From a bacterium (lineage in GTDB: Bacteria; Cyanobacteriota; Sericytochromatia; S15B-MN24; VGJW01), in the NCBI GenBank assembly GCA_021781555.1, contig JAJXWQ010000024.1, forward strand, positions 1-43,547: a stretch of DNA of 43,547 bases, written 5' to 3'. Of this stretch, positions 32,158-40,585 are shown piece after piece. The notes under the pieces were generated by a model. That model worked only from the letters and a program-made list of their open reading frames with translations, was not told the DNA's origin and made no database searches. Position 1 is the stretch's first letter, and every line of letters starts with the position of its first letter. Made by a program: the position numbers and the translations under genes.

Positions 32158-35024
32158 AACGAGATGTAGGGGAACCAGTCCAAGGCCGATCCGCCGATCG
32201 GGTGCGCAACTCCCAGGTGCAACACGACCACCTGGCTCCCGCCAAGGGCCAGGCGGAGCCTCAGCTCGGCCCCCACCGAGGAGTGGAAGGTCGGCGCGGC
32301 ACCGCTCTGCCAGGCGTCGCCCGTCTCCGCGAAGGCCGAGGCGTAGAGCTTGTCGAAATAGAGCGGCCCCAGCGAGTAATCCAGGTGGGCATCGATCGGC
32401 AGCGTGTAGTCGGCCCCGAGGTAGACCATCCGGTTGCCCGTGAACTGGCCGGCATCGTAGCCGCGAAGAGCCGTCAGGGATCCGCCGCCCGTCGCGCCGC
32501 CGAGGAACAGCGGGGGGGCGTCTCCCTGGTTGAGGCCCACCTGGGCGGACAGGGTCAGGTTCTGCCGCCAGTCCGGGATCACCGGGATGAAGCGGTCGAA
32601 GGCCAGAGACAGATTGGAAAAGTCGAAATCACTGCCGATGACCCGATCCGACAGCGTGTAGTTGGCCGCGATGGCGTAGCCGGCAGAGGGGTTGATGTCG
32701 GCGTCGAACGTGGGGGCCAGATGCTGCGCGCCCCACCCCAGCGAAACCGTGTCGAGACGCCCCTCGCGAAGCGTGAGCCCGGGCTCGAGCGGCTGGGTCA
32801 GGGCATTGAGGTAGCTGAAGGTCGTCGACAGCGTGAAGGGACCGAGCTGAAGCGCCCCGGCCAGGCCGCGCTGGCGCTCCCAGTACAGGCTGCCATCCAG
32901 ATCGGTGGGTACGATGCGGTCCGGAATGCCGATGGTTGGCTGATCGAACACCGAGAGCTGCCAGGTGTGCGGCATCAAGTGGTTGGTGTAGCTGGCCTGA
33001 TAGGCAAAACGCTCGCTCATCAGGCCGAAACGCACGTCAAGGCCGAGTTGCTGCTTTTCCAGGATGTCGCTGTACATGGCTGCGACCCCCACCTGCTCGC
33101 CACGCTCGTCGCTGGTGACCTCGGGCATGACCAGGTCGGTGGTCATCCGGGGCACGTAGGGGTGCTGGGTCCAGCCAGATTCCGGAGCGGTCAGAGCGTC
33201 AGCAAGGGCCGAGCCGCTGGCCACCGAAGACACGGGCCGCACCGAGGCGCTGGCCGCGGCATACGCCAGCCGGGCTCCACCGAGGTACATGGCGAGCGGC
33301 CCCGGCGGCTTGTAAGCCACGGCGGTGCCGCCGGCCAGCGGAGCCTGGCGGATCTCGGTGCCGGTGTCGCGGTAGTTGGCCCAGAGCACGGCCTTGCCGC
33401 CCGCAGCGATCGCCGGCGCGCTGGCGCCGGTGTAGATATCGGTCAGCCGCACCAGGCGGCGATGGCCGAGCGACAGCTCGAAGAGATTTTGCATGCCCTT
33501 GGGCCGGGTGGAGGAGAACACGATCGCCTTGCCGTCGGGCGTCCACACCGGTCCGGTGTCGGCGAACCGTGGCGAGCCGCCGGTCAGCGGCACGAGGGTC
33601 TTGTCTTCCGGGTCGATGAGCACGATCTTGCCACCGTTGCCCGGCATGAAGCTCGAGGCCACCAGGCGCGAACCATCGGGGCTCCAGGCCAGATCGGCGA
33701 GCTGGCGATCGCCCAGCACCAGGCCCGTGTCGCGGACCAAGCCGGTCTTGACGTTGACCAGCTCCAGGTGGGCACGGCTATCCTCGGTCCGGACGAAGGC
33801 GACGTCGTTCGTACCCGGGCGCCACGCCGGGTCGGTCGCCCCGCCGATCGTCGTCAACCGCCGTGCGTGCGTGCCGTCGGCATCGGTGATGAAGAGGTCG
33901 AAGGTGGGATCCTGGTGCTTGTCCGTGCAGGCCGCCGACACCACGAGCTGCTTGCCGTCCGGACTCCAGGTGAAGGTAGAGATGCGCCCGTGGGCCACCG
34001 GCAGGATGCGGGCACCGCGGCCAGCGGGATCGGCGATCGCCAGCGAGAGGAAGCCCATCACGTGGCCGCGAAGGTAGAGGTACGAGTCCTCGTAGCGACT
34101 GGTCAGGTACGCCAGGTGCTTGCCGTCGGGCGACAGACACGGCCGGACGTTGACGTCTTGCTGGGTGCTGGGCACGACGATCCGGCTGCCCGGAACCTCC
34201 GCGTGAAGGTCGACGGTCTCGAACCGATAGCGCTCGCGGATCGACTCCTTCCACGCGGCCCGCACCGCCGCCATGCTCTGGCCCGTGATGCGCTGGATCC
34301 CCTGGTCGAGACTGGAGACCTGGCCATCGCGGAACAGCTTCATCAAGGCGGCGATCTTGTCCCGGCCGTAGGTGTTGAAGATGTAAGCGGTGAGCGAGTA
34401 GCCTTCGTCGTAGCCGGCGGCTCCGGCCTCGTTGCCGAGCAAGGGAAAATTGTCGCGCTCGCCACGGCTCAAGAGCGAATCGTCGACCGTATGGAGGCGT
34501 AGCATCCGGTCGTCGGACGCATACCAGTACTCGCCCTCGTACTGGGCCAGACCCTCGAGGAACCACCTCGGAAAGGCTTCCACGTTGGTGAGCTTCGACA
34601 GCTCGCCATCCCGATCCACGGCCCGGAAGTTGATGACGTGCGTCAGCTCGTGGGCGATGAAGCGCTTGGTCCCGATGACGGACGACGAGGCCAGGGAGGG
34701 ATCGAGGTAGATGCGGTCCTTGATGGGCTCGGCTTCGCCGTTGAAGAAGGTGTCGCGGTCGACGACGACCGGTATGCGCGTGAACGGGTGCTTGCCCGTG
34801 GGCGAGAGGCTGACTCCGAAGTCCTTCGCGATCCGGGGCAGCACCGCTTCGGCCGCGGCCGCCAGCCGGCGAGCCGTCCGCTGCTCGCCGGGGTAGTAAT
34901 GGACGGCAAAATGCGGAGTGTCGAGCACCATCCAGTGGCGGTTCGAATGATTGGAATCCGCCAGCGCCGGCAGCGGGGCCAAGCAGATGGCGAGCGTGAG
35001 CCAGAGGGCGTGTAGGCGCTTCAC
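32154..35024 (-). CDS. Secreted gluzincin-type metallopeptidase / TolB-like propeller / barrel-like C-terminus
   Basis: 956 residues from a GTG at 35024 with AAGGA upstream. Signal peptide 1-22 (ALWLTLAICLAPLPALA). Peptidase_MA-like zinc domain with HELTH (125-129) and probable third ligand Glu157 in FLEGLAQYEGE. Then TolB/WD40-type propeller repeats (about 330-640) with units such as SPDGKHLAYLTS, SPDGKQLVVSA, TPDGKAIVFSST. The C-terminal ~300 residues alternate like an outer-membrane barrel (surface-antigen-like) and end in an aromatic, WFPYISF. It would be a cell-surface or periplasmic protein; substrate unknown. Single leftward gene. Confidence 0.8.
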   Translation of the reverse strand: MKRLHALWLTLAICLAPLPALADSNHSNRHWMVLDTPHFAVHYYPGEQRTARRLAAAAEAVLPRIAKDFGVSLSPTGKHPFTRIPVVVDRDTFFNGEAEPIKDRIYLDPSLASSSVIGTKRFIAHELTHVINFRAVDRDGELSKLTNVEAFPRWFLEGLAQYEGEYWYASDDRMLRLHTVDDSLLSRGERDNFPLLGNEAGAAGYDEGYSLTAYIFNTYGRDKIAALMKLFRDGQVSSLDQGIQRITGQSMAAVRAAWKESIRERYRFETVDLHAEVPGSRIVVPSTQQDVNVRPCLSPDGKHLAYLTSRYEDSYLYLRGHVMGFLSLAIADPAGRGARILPVAHGRISTFTWSPDGKQLVVSAACTDKHQDPTFDLFITDADGTHARRLTTIGGATDPAWRPGTNDVAFVRTEDSRAHLELVNVKTGLVRDTGLVLGDRQLADLAWSPDGSRLVASSFMPGNGGKIVLIDPEDKTLVPLTGGSPRFADTGPVWTPDGKAIVFSSTRPKGMQNLFELSLGHRRLVRLTDIYTGASAPAIAAGGKAVLWANYRDTGTEIRQAPLAGGTAVAYKPPGPLAMYLGGARLAYAAASASVRPVSSVASGSALADALTAPESGWTQHPYVPRMTTDLVMPEVTSDERGEQVGVAAMYSDILEKQQLGLDVRFGLMSERFAYQASYTNHLMPHTWQLSVFDQPTIGIPDRIVPTDLDGSLYWERQRGLAGALQLGPFTLSTTFSYLNALTQPLEPGLTLREGRLDTVSLGWGAQHLAPTFDADINPSAGYAIAANYTLSDRVIGSDFDFSNLSLAFDRFIPVIPDWRQNLTLSAQVGLNQGDAPPLFLGGATGGGSLTALRGYDAGQFTGNRMVYLGADYTLPIDAHLDYSLGPLYFDKLYASAFAETGDAWQSGAAPTFHSSVGAELRLRLALGGSQVVVLHLGVAHPIGGSALDWFPYISF

Positions 35025-35359
35025 CCGAGATCCTTGATCAAGAGGCTTTTCAGATCGTCCGATGGGCGATGCCGGAGCACGAGGATGCGATCGGCAAAAG
35101 GGACAAGAGCCGGGTGTCGTATCTAATCGTGAAGTAGCTAAAAATGGCACAGCGAGGCAATTAAGAGAGTTCTTCCCTTCTCGTCGACGACATAACGCCG
35201 GCATCTGCTAACATTTGTGACGACCCCATTAAGGGCATTAACGGCGAGGGCCCGGCAACATGGAGTTTTGGCCGGGCGTTAAATCGGGTGTCGAGGTGGT
35301 ATAACTGCCACGGTTAGGTTGGCCGGTAACCCGGCAAGAGGGGGCGCTGCGTCCAGTAC
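35025..35359. other. Divergent intergenic region upstream of a two-component operon
   Basis: 335 bp, no credible gene. Contains a 9-bp tandem, ATTAAGGGC-ATTAACGGC (35228-35245), a related GTTAAATCGG (35278-35287) and a 7-bp hairpin GCCCGGC-N14-GCCGGGC (35250-35277). Tandem half-sites are the usual target of OmpR-type regulators, so autoregulation by the downstream regulator is possible. Confidence 0.4.
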
Positions 35360-36079
35360 ATGTCCGCCAAGATCTTGGTTGTTGACGACGAGCCTTCCAT
35401 CGTCAAGTCCATCCAGTATTCGCTGGAAAAAGAGGGCTACTCCGTGGCCACGGCCCAGGATGGCCAGCAGGCCCTCGAGGTCGCACGCCGCGAGAAGCCC
35501 AATCTGGTGATCCTCGACGTCATGTTGCCCAACCTGGACGGTTACGAGGTCTGCCGCCAGATCCGCCAGGAGATGCCGGTCCCGATCATCATGCTGACGG
35601 CCAAGGGCGAAGAGATCGACAAGGTCGTCGGCCTCGAGATCGGCGCCGACGAGTACGTCACCAAGCCCTTCAGTCTCAGGGAGCTGCTCGCCCGCATCAA
35701 GGCGTTGCTGCGCCTGGTATCCCGCTACCAGGAGGCCAAGGCTGCCCAGCCCGACAAGATCGAGATCGGCGATCTGGTCATCGACCTCACCCGCCACGAA
35801 GTGACCCTGGCCGGCAAGGTGCTCAACTTGACGCTCAAGGAGTACGAGCTCCTCAAGCTCATGGCGCTCAACGCCAACAAGGTTCTGAGCCGCGAATTCC
35901 TCATCGAGCAGGTCTGGGGTTACGACTTCACCGGCGAGGGCCGCACGGTCGACGTCCATATCCACTGGTTGCGCGAGAAGATCGAGAAGGACCCCAACAA
36001 CCCGATGCGCATCCAGACGGTACGCGGGGTCGGCTACCGGTTCGAACGGCGCATGCGAGCCGGCGCTCACCTCGAGTAG
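35360..36079 (+). CDS. OmpR/PhoB-family response regulator
   Basis: 239 residues. Receiver (1-120): acidic DDE (9-11), phospho-acceptor Asp53 in ILDVMLP, Thr80, Lys102 in TKPF. C-terminal winged helix (about 133-230) with LTLKEYELLKLMALNANKVL, the recognition-helix region RTVDVHIHWLREKIE and the wing VRGVGYRF. Similar in style to PhoB/PhoP/RpaB-type regulators. First gene of a + strand pair with the kinase 7 bp downstream. The ribosome site is weak (GAGGGGG, long spacing). Confidence 0.95.
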   Translation: MSAKILVVDDEPSIVKSIQYSLEKEGYSVATAQDGQQALEVARREKPNLVILDVMLPNLDGYEVCRQIRQEMPVPIIMLTAKGEEIDKVVGLEIGADEYVTKPFSLRELLARIKALLRLVSRYQEAKAAQPDKIEIGDLVIDLTRHEVTLAGKVLNLTLKEYELLKLMALNANKVLSREFLIEQVWGYDFTGEGRTVDVHIHWLREKIEKDPNNPMRIQTVRGVGYRFERRMRAGAHLE

Positions 36080-36086
36080 CGGCGGC

Positions 36087-37721
36087 TTGCCACCAAGCCA
36101 GCCTTTGAGCCCCCAGCGGACCAGCGAACCCTTACGTCGCGCGCCGACGGATCGTCTCGTGCTGCCCGTCGGGACCTCCACGTCGCTGGCACTCTGGTTC
36201 GCGGCCCTCTTCGCGGCGCTCACGGCCGGAGCCACGCTCCTGGGATGGCTCTACGGCATCATCAAGCTCGAGTATCTGCCGGCCATCTCGGCGGGCTGGC
36301 TCTTTGCGACCCTCGCGTTCCTCCTGGTCGGCATGCAGGTCACCCGCCTGCACTGGAGCCCCTTCGAGCCGCTTCACCGCCAGATCGAGAAGGTCGCGAC
36401 GGGAGACTTCGACGTCCACCTGCCCTCTCCGAGCGCCATGCTGCACCCGCAAGCCCGCACGCTGGCGGAGGGCATTCGCAAGCTCACCGAGCAGCTCCGC
36501 GGGTTTCACGAGCTCAAGGTCGAGCAGCTCATCCTCGAGAAGGCCGAGCTCGAGGCGGTCATCTTCTCGATGACCGACGGCCTGCTCATCTACGATCTCG
36601 ACTTCAACCCCGTGATGACCAATCCGGCGCTCAATCAGATCGCCCAGCCGGCGGTGCACAAGACCGCCTTCCTCGAGCCGGGCAACCTCTTCCTCGACCG
36701 CTGGGCCGACCCGGACCAGGTCTCCGAGATCGAACGCCTGATGCGCTCGGCACCCGATCTTCCGCGTGTCGACATCGTCGAGCTCCGGAACCCGCGCCAG
36801 TTCCTCAAGCGCTTCTCTTCGCCCCTGTACAACCAGGAGCGCCGCCAGATCGGCCACCTCGTCATCTTCCACGACGTCACCGCCGAGCTCGAGGCCGATC
36901 AGATGAAGTCCGAGTTCATCAGCAACGCCTCGCACGAGCTGCGCACGCCGGTCACCAGCATGAAGGTGCTGACGGAGAACGTGGTCGACATGCTCGAGGA
37001 CGTGCACAACCAGGCGGAGGTGGCACGGCAGAACCGCTTCGACGAGGACTTCGCCGACCTCGACAAGGGCATCGAGGCGGTCAAGGCCTTCGTGCAAGAC
37101 GTCTATGCCGAGGCCAACCGGATGCACCAGCTGGTCAACGATCTCCTCGACGTCGCCAAGCTCAACAGCGCGTCGTCCGAGCTCAACGTGCAGCGACTCG
37201 ACGCCGCTCGCGTCATCGAGGAAGCCGTCGCGACGGTGGCCCCCCAGGCCAAGAAGAAAGAGATCGAGCTCAGCTTGCAGTTGCCCGGCGAGATCCACCT
37301 CGCTGCCGACCGCGTCCGCCTGCGCCAGATCCTGGTCAACCTGCTCGGGAATGCCGTCAAGTACACGCAGAACCGCGGGGCGGTCACGTTGATCGTCACG
37401 TCCCTGGGCGACGCCTGGGAGTTCGCCGTGACGGACAATGGCATCGGCATCTCGCCCGAGGATCTTCCCCACATCTTCGACCGGTTCTTCCGGGTCGGGC
37501 GCGATCGGGCGCGGGTCCAGGGTGCCGGCGGCTCGGGGCTCGGGCTCTCGATCGCCAGGTCAGCCGTCGAGGCTCACGGCGGTCAGATGGTCGCCGAATC
37601 CACCGTCGGCCGCGGCACGACCTTTCGCTTCACGATCCCCACGGAGCTCGAGGCCAAGATCCCAGCTGGCAAGCCCGCCGAAACCGGCCGGGCCGGCACG
37701 CGCCAGGGCTGGCTGAGCTGA
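36087..37721 (+). CDS. Membrane sensor histidine kinase (HAMP-PAS-HisKA-HATPase)
   Basis: 544 residues from a TTG at 36087, 7 bp after the regulator gene; a later start is possible as the site is weak. Two membrane helices (about 33-55, 64-86) with almost no external loop, HAMP (87-140), PAS (150-262), H-box SHELRTP with His283, N-box NLLGNAVKYT, G1 DNGIGI, F-box FDRFFRV, G2 GSGLGLSIA. The short loop suggests sensing within the membrane or through the PAS domain. The stretch between the two HisKA helices (about 300-345) is longer than usual, with an acidic insert (NRFDEDFADLDKGIE). Partner of the upstream OmpR-type regulator. Converges on the next two-component operon with a 21-bp gap. Confidence 0.93.
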   Translation: MPPSQPLSPQRTSEPLRRAPTDRLVLPVGTSTSLALWFAALFAALTAGATLLGWLYGIIKLEYLPAISAGWLFATLAFLLVGMQVTRLHWSPFEPLHRQIEKVATGDFDVHLPSPSAMLHPQARTLAEGIRKLTEQLRGFHELKVEQLILEKAELEAVIFSMTDGLLIYDLDFNPVMTNPALNQIAQPAVHKTAFLEPGNLFLDRWADPDQVSEIERLMRSAPDLPRVDIVELRNPRQFLKRFSSPLYNQERRQIGHLVIFHDVTAELEADQMKSEFISNASHELRTPVTSMKVLTENVVDMLEDVHNQAEVARQNRFDEDFADLDKGIEAVKAFVQDVYAEANRMHQLVNDLLDVAKLNSASSELNVQRLDAARVIEEAVATVAPQAKKKEIELSLQLPGEIHLAADRVRLRQILVNLLGNAVKYTQNRGAVTLIVTSLGDAWEFAVTDNGIGISPEDLPHIFDRFFRVGRDRARVQGAGGSGLGLSIARSAVEAHGGQMVAESTVGRGTTFRFTIPTELEAKIPAGKPAETGRAGTRQGWLS

Positions 37722-37742
37722 CCGCCCGCGCCGGCCAGGAGC

Positions 37743-38432
37743 TCAGAGTTCCAGCCGGTAGCCCGCCCCGTGGACGGTGTGAAGGTGGCAGGGGTTGTTG
37801 GGATCCGGCTCGATCAGCTGACGTAGCTTGACGATGTAGTTGTCGATCGTGCGCGTGTTGAGCATGGAATCCTGTCCCCAGACCTCGTCCATGATCGCAT
37901 CGCGACTCACGACCTTGCCCTTGTGGCGCAGCAGGCACCGGAGCAGATCGAAGCCCTTGGTAGCCAGCTCCCGTGCCACCCCATCGCGGGACAGGATCAG
38001 GCGGTCGAAGTCTACGATCGCCATCCCGATGGTCAGGACTCCGCTCGGATCGTCGCCAGGCAGGCCGCTCGCCCTCCGGAGCACGGCCCCGACCCGGCCC
38101 AGGAGCTCCAGGACGCTGAAGGGCTTGGTCACGTAGTCATCGACGCCGAGCTCGAAGCCCATGACCTTGTCGACCTCCTGGCCCTTGGCGGTGACGATGA
38201 TGACGGGCAAGGCCGGTGCCTTGGCACGGATCGCCCGCAACACGTCGAAGCCGCTCATCTCGGGCAGCATGACATCCAGCAGGACGAGGTCCGGCCGGCT
38301 CGGAGCGAGGGCCAGGTGCAGGCCCTCGGGTCCGGTGACCGCCGCCTGCACGCGGTGGCCCTTGGCCTCGAGTACCTCGACCAGCCCGCGGCGGATCGCC
38401 GCCTCGTCTTCGACAACCAGGATCTGTGCCAT
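37743..38432 (-). CDS. OmpR/PhoB-family response regulator
   Basis: 229 residues. Receiver: acidic EDE (8-10), phospho-acceptor Asp53 in LLDVMLPEM, TAKG, Lys103 in TKPF. Winged-helix DNA-binding domain (about 130-229) with RELATKGFDLLRCLL, NTRTIDNYIVKLRQ and VHGAGYRLEL at the C-terminus. The ATG at 38432 begins MAQILVVEDE; an open frame extends further upstream through repeat copy G and is not used. It is the last gene of a leftward operon with a TPR protein and a sensor kinase, separated from the kinase by 125 bp that hold repeat copy G. Confidence 0.93.
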   Translation of the reverse strand: MAQILVVEDEAAIRRGLVEVLEAKGHRVQAAVTGPEGLHLALAPSRPDLVLLDVMLPEMSGFDVLRAIRAKAPALPVIIVTAKGQEVDKVMGFELGVDDYVTKPFSVLELLGRVGAVLRRASGLPGDDPSGVLTIGMAIVDFDRLILSRDGVARELATKGFDLLRCLLRHKGKVVSRDAIMDEVWGQDSMLNTRTIDNYIVKLRQLIEPDPNNPCHLHTVHGAGYRLEL

Positions 38433-38482
38433 GTCCGCTGTCTCGATTGTATGCCACCAGCTGCCAGAGCATGGTGTCGAAG

Positions 38483-38561
38483 CCAGAGTGCTCCCGGTCT
38501 GACTGGTTCGGGTCCGGGGAGCCAAACGGGGCCCGATCCTGGCTGGGCGAAACCGCTCTAA
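38483..38561. repeat. Dispersed palindromic repeat, truncated copy G
   Basis: The left part (CCAG-agtgctcccgg, then the spacer and AAACGGGGCCCG) matches the family; the right part of the core is lost, leaving 79 bp. The right boundary CTAA (38558-38561) again contains, on the other strand, the TAG stop codon of the sensor kinase gene. Confidence 0.6.
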
Positions 38562-40585
38562 TCCCGGGAGAATACCGGCCAGAGGACCGTGAAAGTGCTC
38601 CCCTGGCCCGCCTCGGAGTTCACGTGGATCTCGCCCTCGTGGGCGGCGACGTACTCCTTGACCAGCGCGAGGCCCAGTCCGCTTCCGGCCGGCCCGTCGG
38701 CGGGCCCGATGCGATAGAAGGGCCGGAAGATGCGAGCATGCTCGCGCTTGGGTATGCCGCTGCCGTGATCCTCGATCTCGATCCGGACCGCGGTCGGCGG
38801 TCCGTTCTCGTCTTCGGCGGGCGCCCTTTCGGTCGCCAGCCGGATCGACAGGGTGCGAGAAGCGCCCGAATACTTGAGCGCATTTCCGACGAGGTTGAGC
38901 AACACCTGGAGGAAAGCGTCGCGATCCGCCCGGACCGCCGGAAGGTCGGGTTCGATCTCGACGTCGACCGTAAATCCCCCCTCCTGGATCGAGGGATCGA
39001 GGATGGCGAGAGCCTCCTGCAGGAGGCTCTCCGGGTCGACCGGCACCACGTTATACGTCATGGCTCCGCGCTGGATCCGGGCGAAGTCCAGCACGCGATC
39101 GATCAGGCGCGCCAGCCGATCGCCCTCGGCGACCAGCGTCCGGGCCGCGGCCGATGGATCCCGCGCCAGGCCGAGCGCCAGCAGATCGGCGTACATCTTG
39201 ATGGCCGTGAGCGGGGTCTTGAGCTCGTGCGAGACGCCCGCCACGAAGGCCGCCTGCATGCGCGCGAAGCCGAGTTCCCTCGTGATGCCGCGATAGAGCG
39301 CCCAGCTACCCGCTCCGATGACGAGAAGAACGAGCGCCAGCCCGGCCACGGATCGCTGGAACTGGGCATGGAGCCGCTGCTCGACCAGATTCTCGCGCAG
39401 CTGGATGGACGCCCGGGCGAAATCGAAGGGCGGCTCGAGGCGCACCTCGACCGAGTTGGGCGCCCGGCCGGCGAGTACCCGGAACGTGGCTTCGGAGGTC
39501 GGATCCAGGCTGACCCGCCGGGCCCAGCGCGGAACGTAGTCCGTCGCGATCGCCTTGAGGTCGACCTCGAAGCCCACGTACCCGTCGCTCGGGGTCCCGG
39601 CCACGCCGTACAGCCTGGGCCCGTCCGGACCGTCGACCCGGATCCACCGCGGCTCCGAGAGGTACTGCCCCCGCACGCGCGGCCACAGGGTCTGGCGCAG
39701 CACTTCCGCAGACGTGGGCGCGCTGGCGGAAGCGGCAGAACTCCCCGATGCGTTCTGCCGCGCGAGCATGAGGAGGCTCGAGGCGACGGCGCGATCGAGA
39801 TAGGCCCCGTAGGCCGCGGCCTCGTCCGCCGAAAGCGCCTGGTCGAGACGCGCGTGAACCTCCGACACGAAGGCGGGATCGGGCGCCATCGCAGCCAGGC
39901 GGATATCCGCCAGCAGTCCGTAGGGCACACCGTCCGCGTCCCGGCCGTTTCTCAGGATCTGGTCGGCGGCGCGGTAGTAGGCGGCGGCACGGGTGGGATG
40001 CCCGGAATGCTCCTCGAGTCGCCCCAGCGAGAACGCGGCGCGCGCCCTTAGACCGAGCCTTGCCGTATCGAGGAGCGCCTGCCGGTAGTCCGCCTTGGCC
40101 GCAGCGAGGTCGTGCAGGGTCAGCTCGGCCCGGGTGCCGTCGCTCAGCGCCTCCTCGGCTGCGGTCGCATTGCCGGCACCGACCGGTCGGGGCAGCTCGG
40201 CCACCGTGCTGGGGGCGGGAAGGATTTCCTGGCCGTTGAGGCGGGCGTTGCGGTCGATCCAGAAAGCCTGCTTGATGAAAGGCCGATCCTCGTTGAGCTC
40301 TCCGGCCAGGTGGGCGGCCTCCTGCGGGGTTTCCGGGACGTGCAGGCGCGCCAGGCGCCGCCGGAGCTGGGCGGCGATGTCGGCCGCCAGAGCAGCGGCC
40401 TGCGTCCGGTGGGCCTCGGCCAGCGAGGCGCGGACCGTGGCGCGATCGCGCGCCAGCTCGCGGAGGTTGGCGGCGACCAGCAACACGGTGGGCAGCCCGA
40501 TGAGGATGACCAGCATGAGCGCCACGCGCATGGGCGATGCGGCCGCAAGGTCGTCCTTCGGACGGAGGAAGGGCCAGAGCCTCAC
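38558..40585 (-). CDS. Sensor histidine kinase with large periplasmic TPR-like domain
   Basis: 675 residues. TM1 about 19-39, a periplasmic region of ~370 residues, TM2 about 413-431. The periplasmic part includes helical repeats of TPR type (AKADYRQALLDTARLG, AAFSLGRLEEHSGHPTRAAAYYRAADQI). Kinase core: H-box VSHELKTPLTAIK with His453, N-box NLVGNALKYS, G1 DHGSGIP, F-box IFRPFYRI, G2 GSGLGLAL. No HAMP or PAS between TM2 and the H-box. The start overlaps the stop of the TPR protein gene (ATGA). The shared TPR character suggests the upstream periplasmic TPR protein is its ligand or partner; this is inference. Confidence 0.92.
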   Translation of the reverse strand: MRLWPFLRPKDDLAAASPMRVALMLVILIGLPTVLLVAANLRELARDRATVRASLAEAHRTQAAALAADIAAQLRRRLARLHVPETPQEAAHLAGELNEDRPFIKQAFWIDRNARLNGQEILPAPSTVAELPRPVGAGNATAAEEALSDGTRAELTLHDLAAAKADYRQALLDTARLGLRARAAFSLGRLEEHSGHPTRAAAYYRAADQILRNGRDADGVPYGLLADIRLAAMAPDPAFVSEVHARLDQALSADEAAAYGAYLDRAVASSLLMLARQNASGSSAASASAPTSAEVLRQTLWPRVRGQYLSEPRWIRVDGPDGPRLYGVAGTPSDGYVGFEVDLKAIATDYVPRWARRVSLDPTSEATFRVLAGRAPNSVEVRLEPPFDFARASIQLRENLVEQRLHAQFQRSVAGLALVLLVIGAGSWALYRGITRELGFARMQAAFVAGVSHELKTPLTAIKMYADLLALGLARDPSAAARTLVAEGDRLARLIDRVLDFARIQRGAMTYNVVPVDPESLLQEALAILDPSIQEGGFTVDVEIEPDLPAVRADRDAFLQVLLNLVGNALKYSGASRTLSIRLATERAPAEDENGPPTAVRIEIEDHGSGIPKREHARIFRPFYRIGPADGPAGSGLGLALVKEYVAAHEGEIHVNSEAGQGSTFTVLWPVFSRD

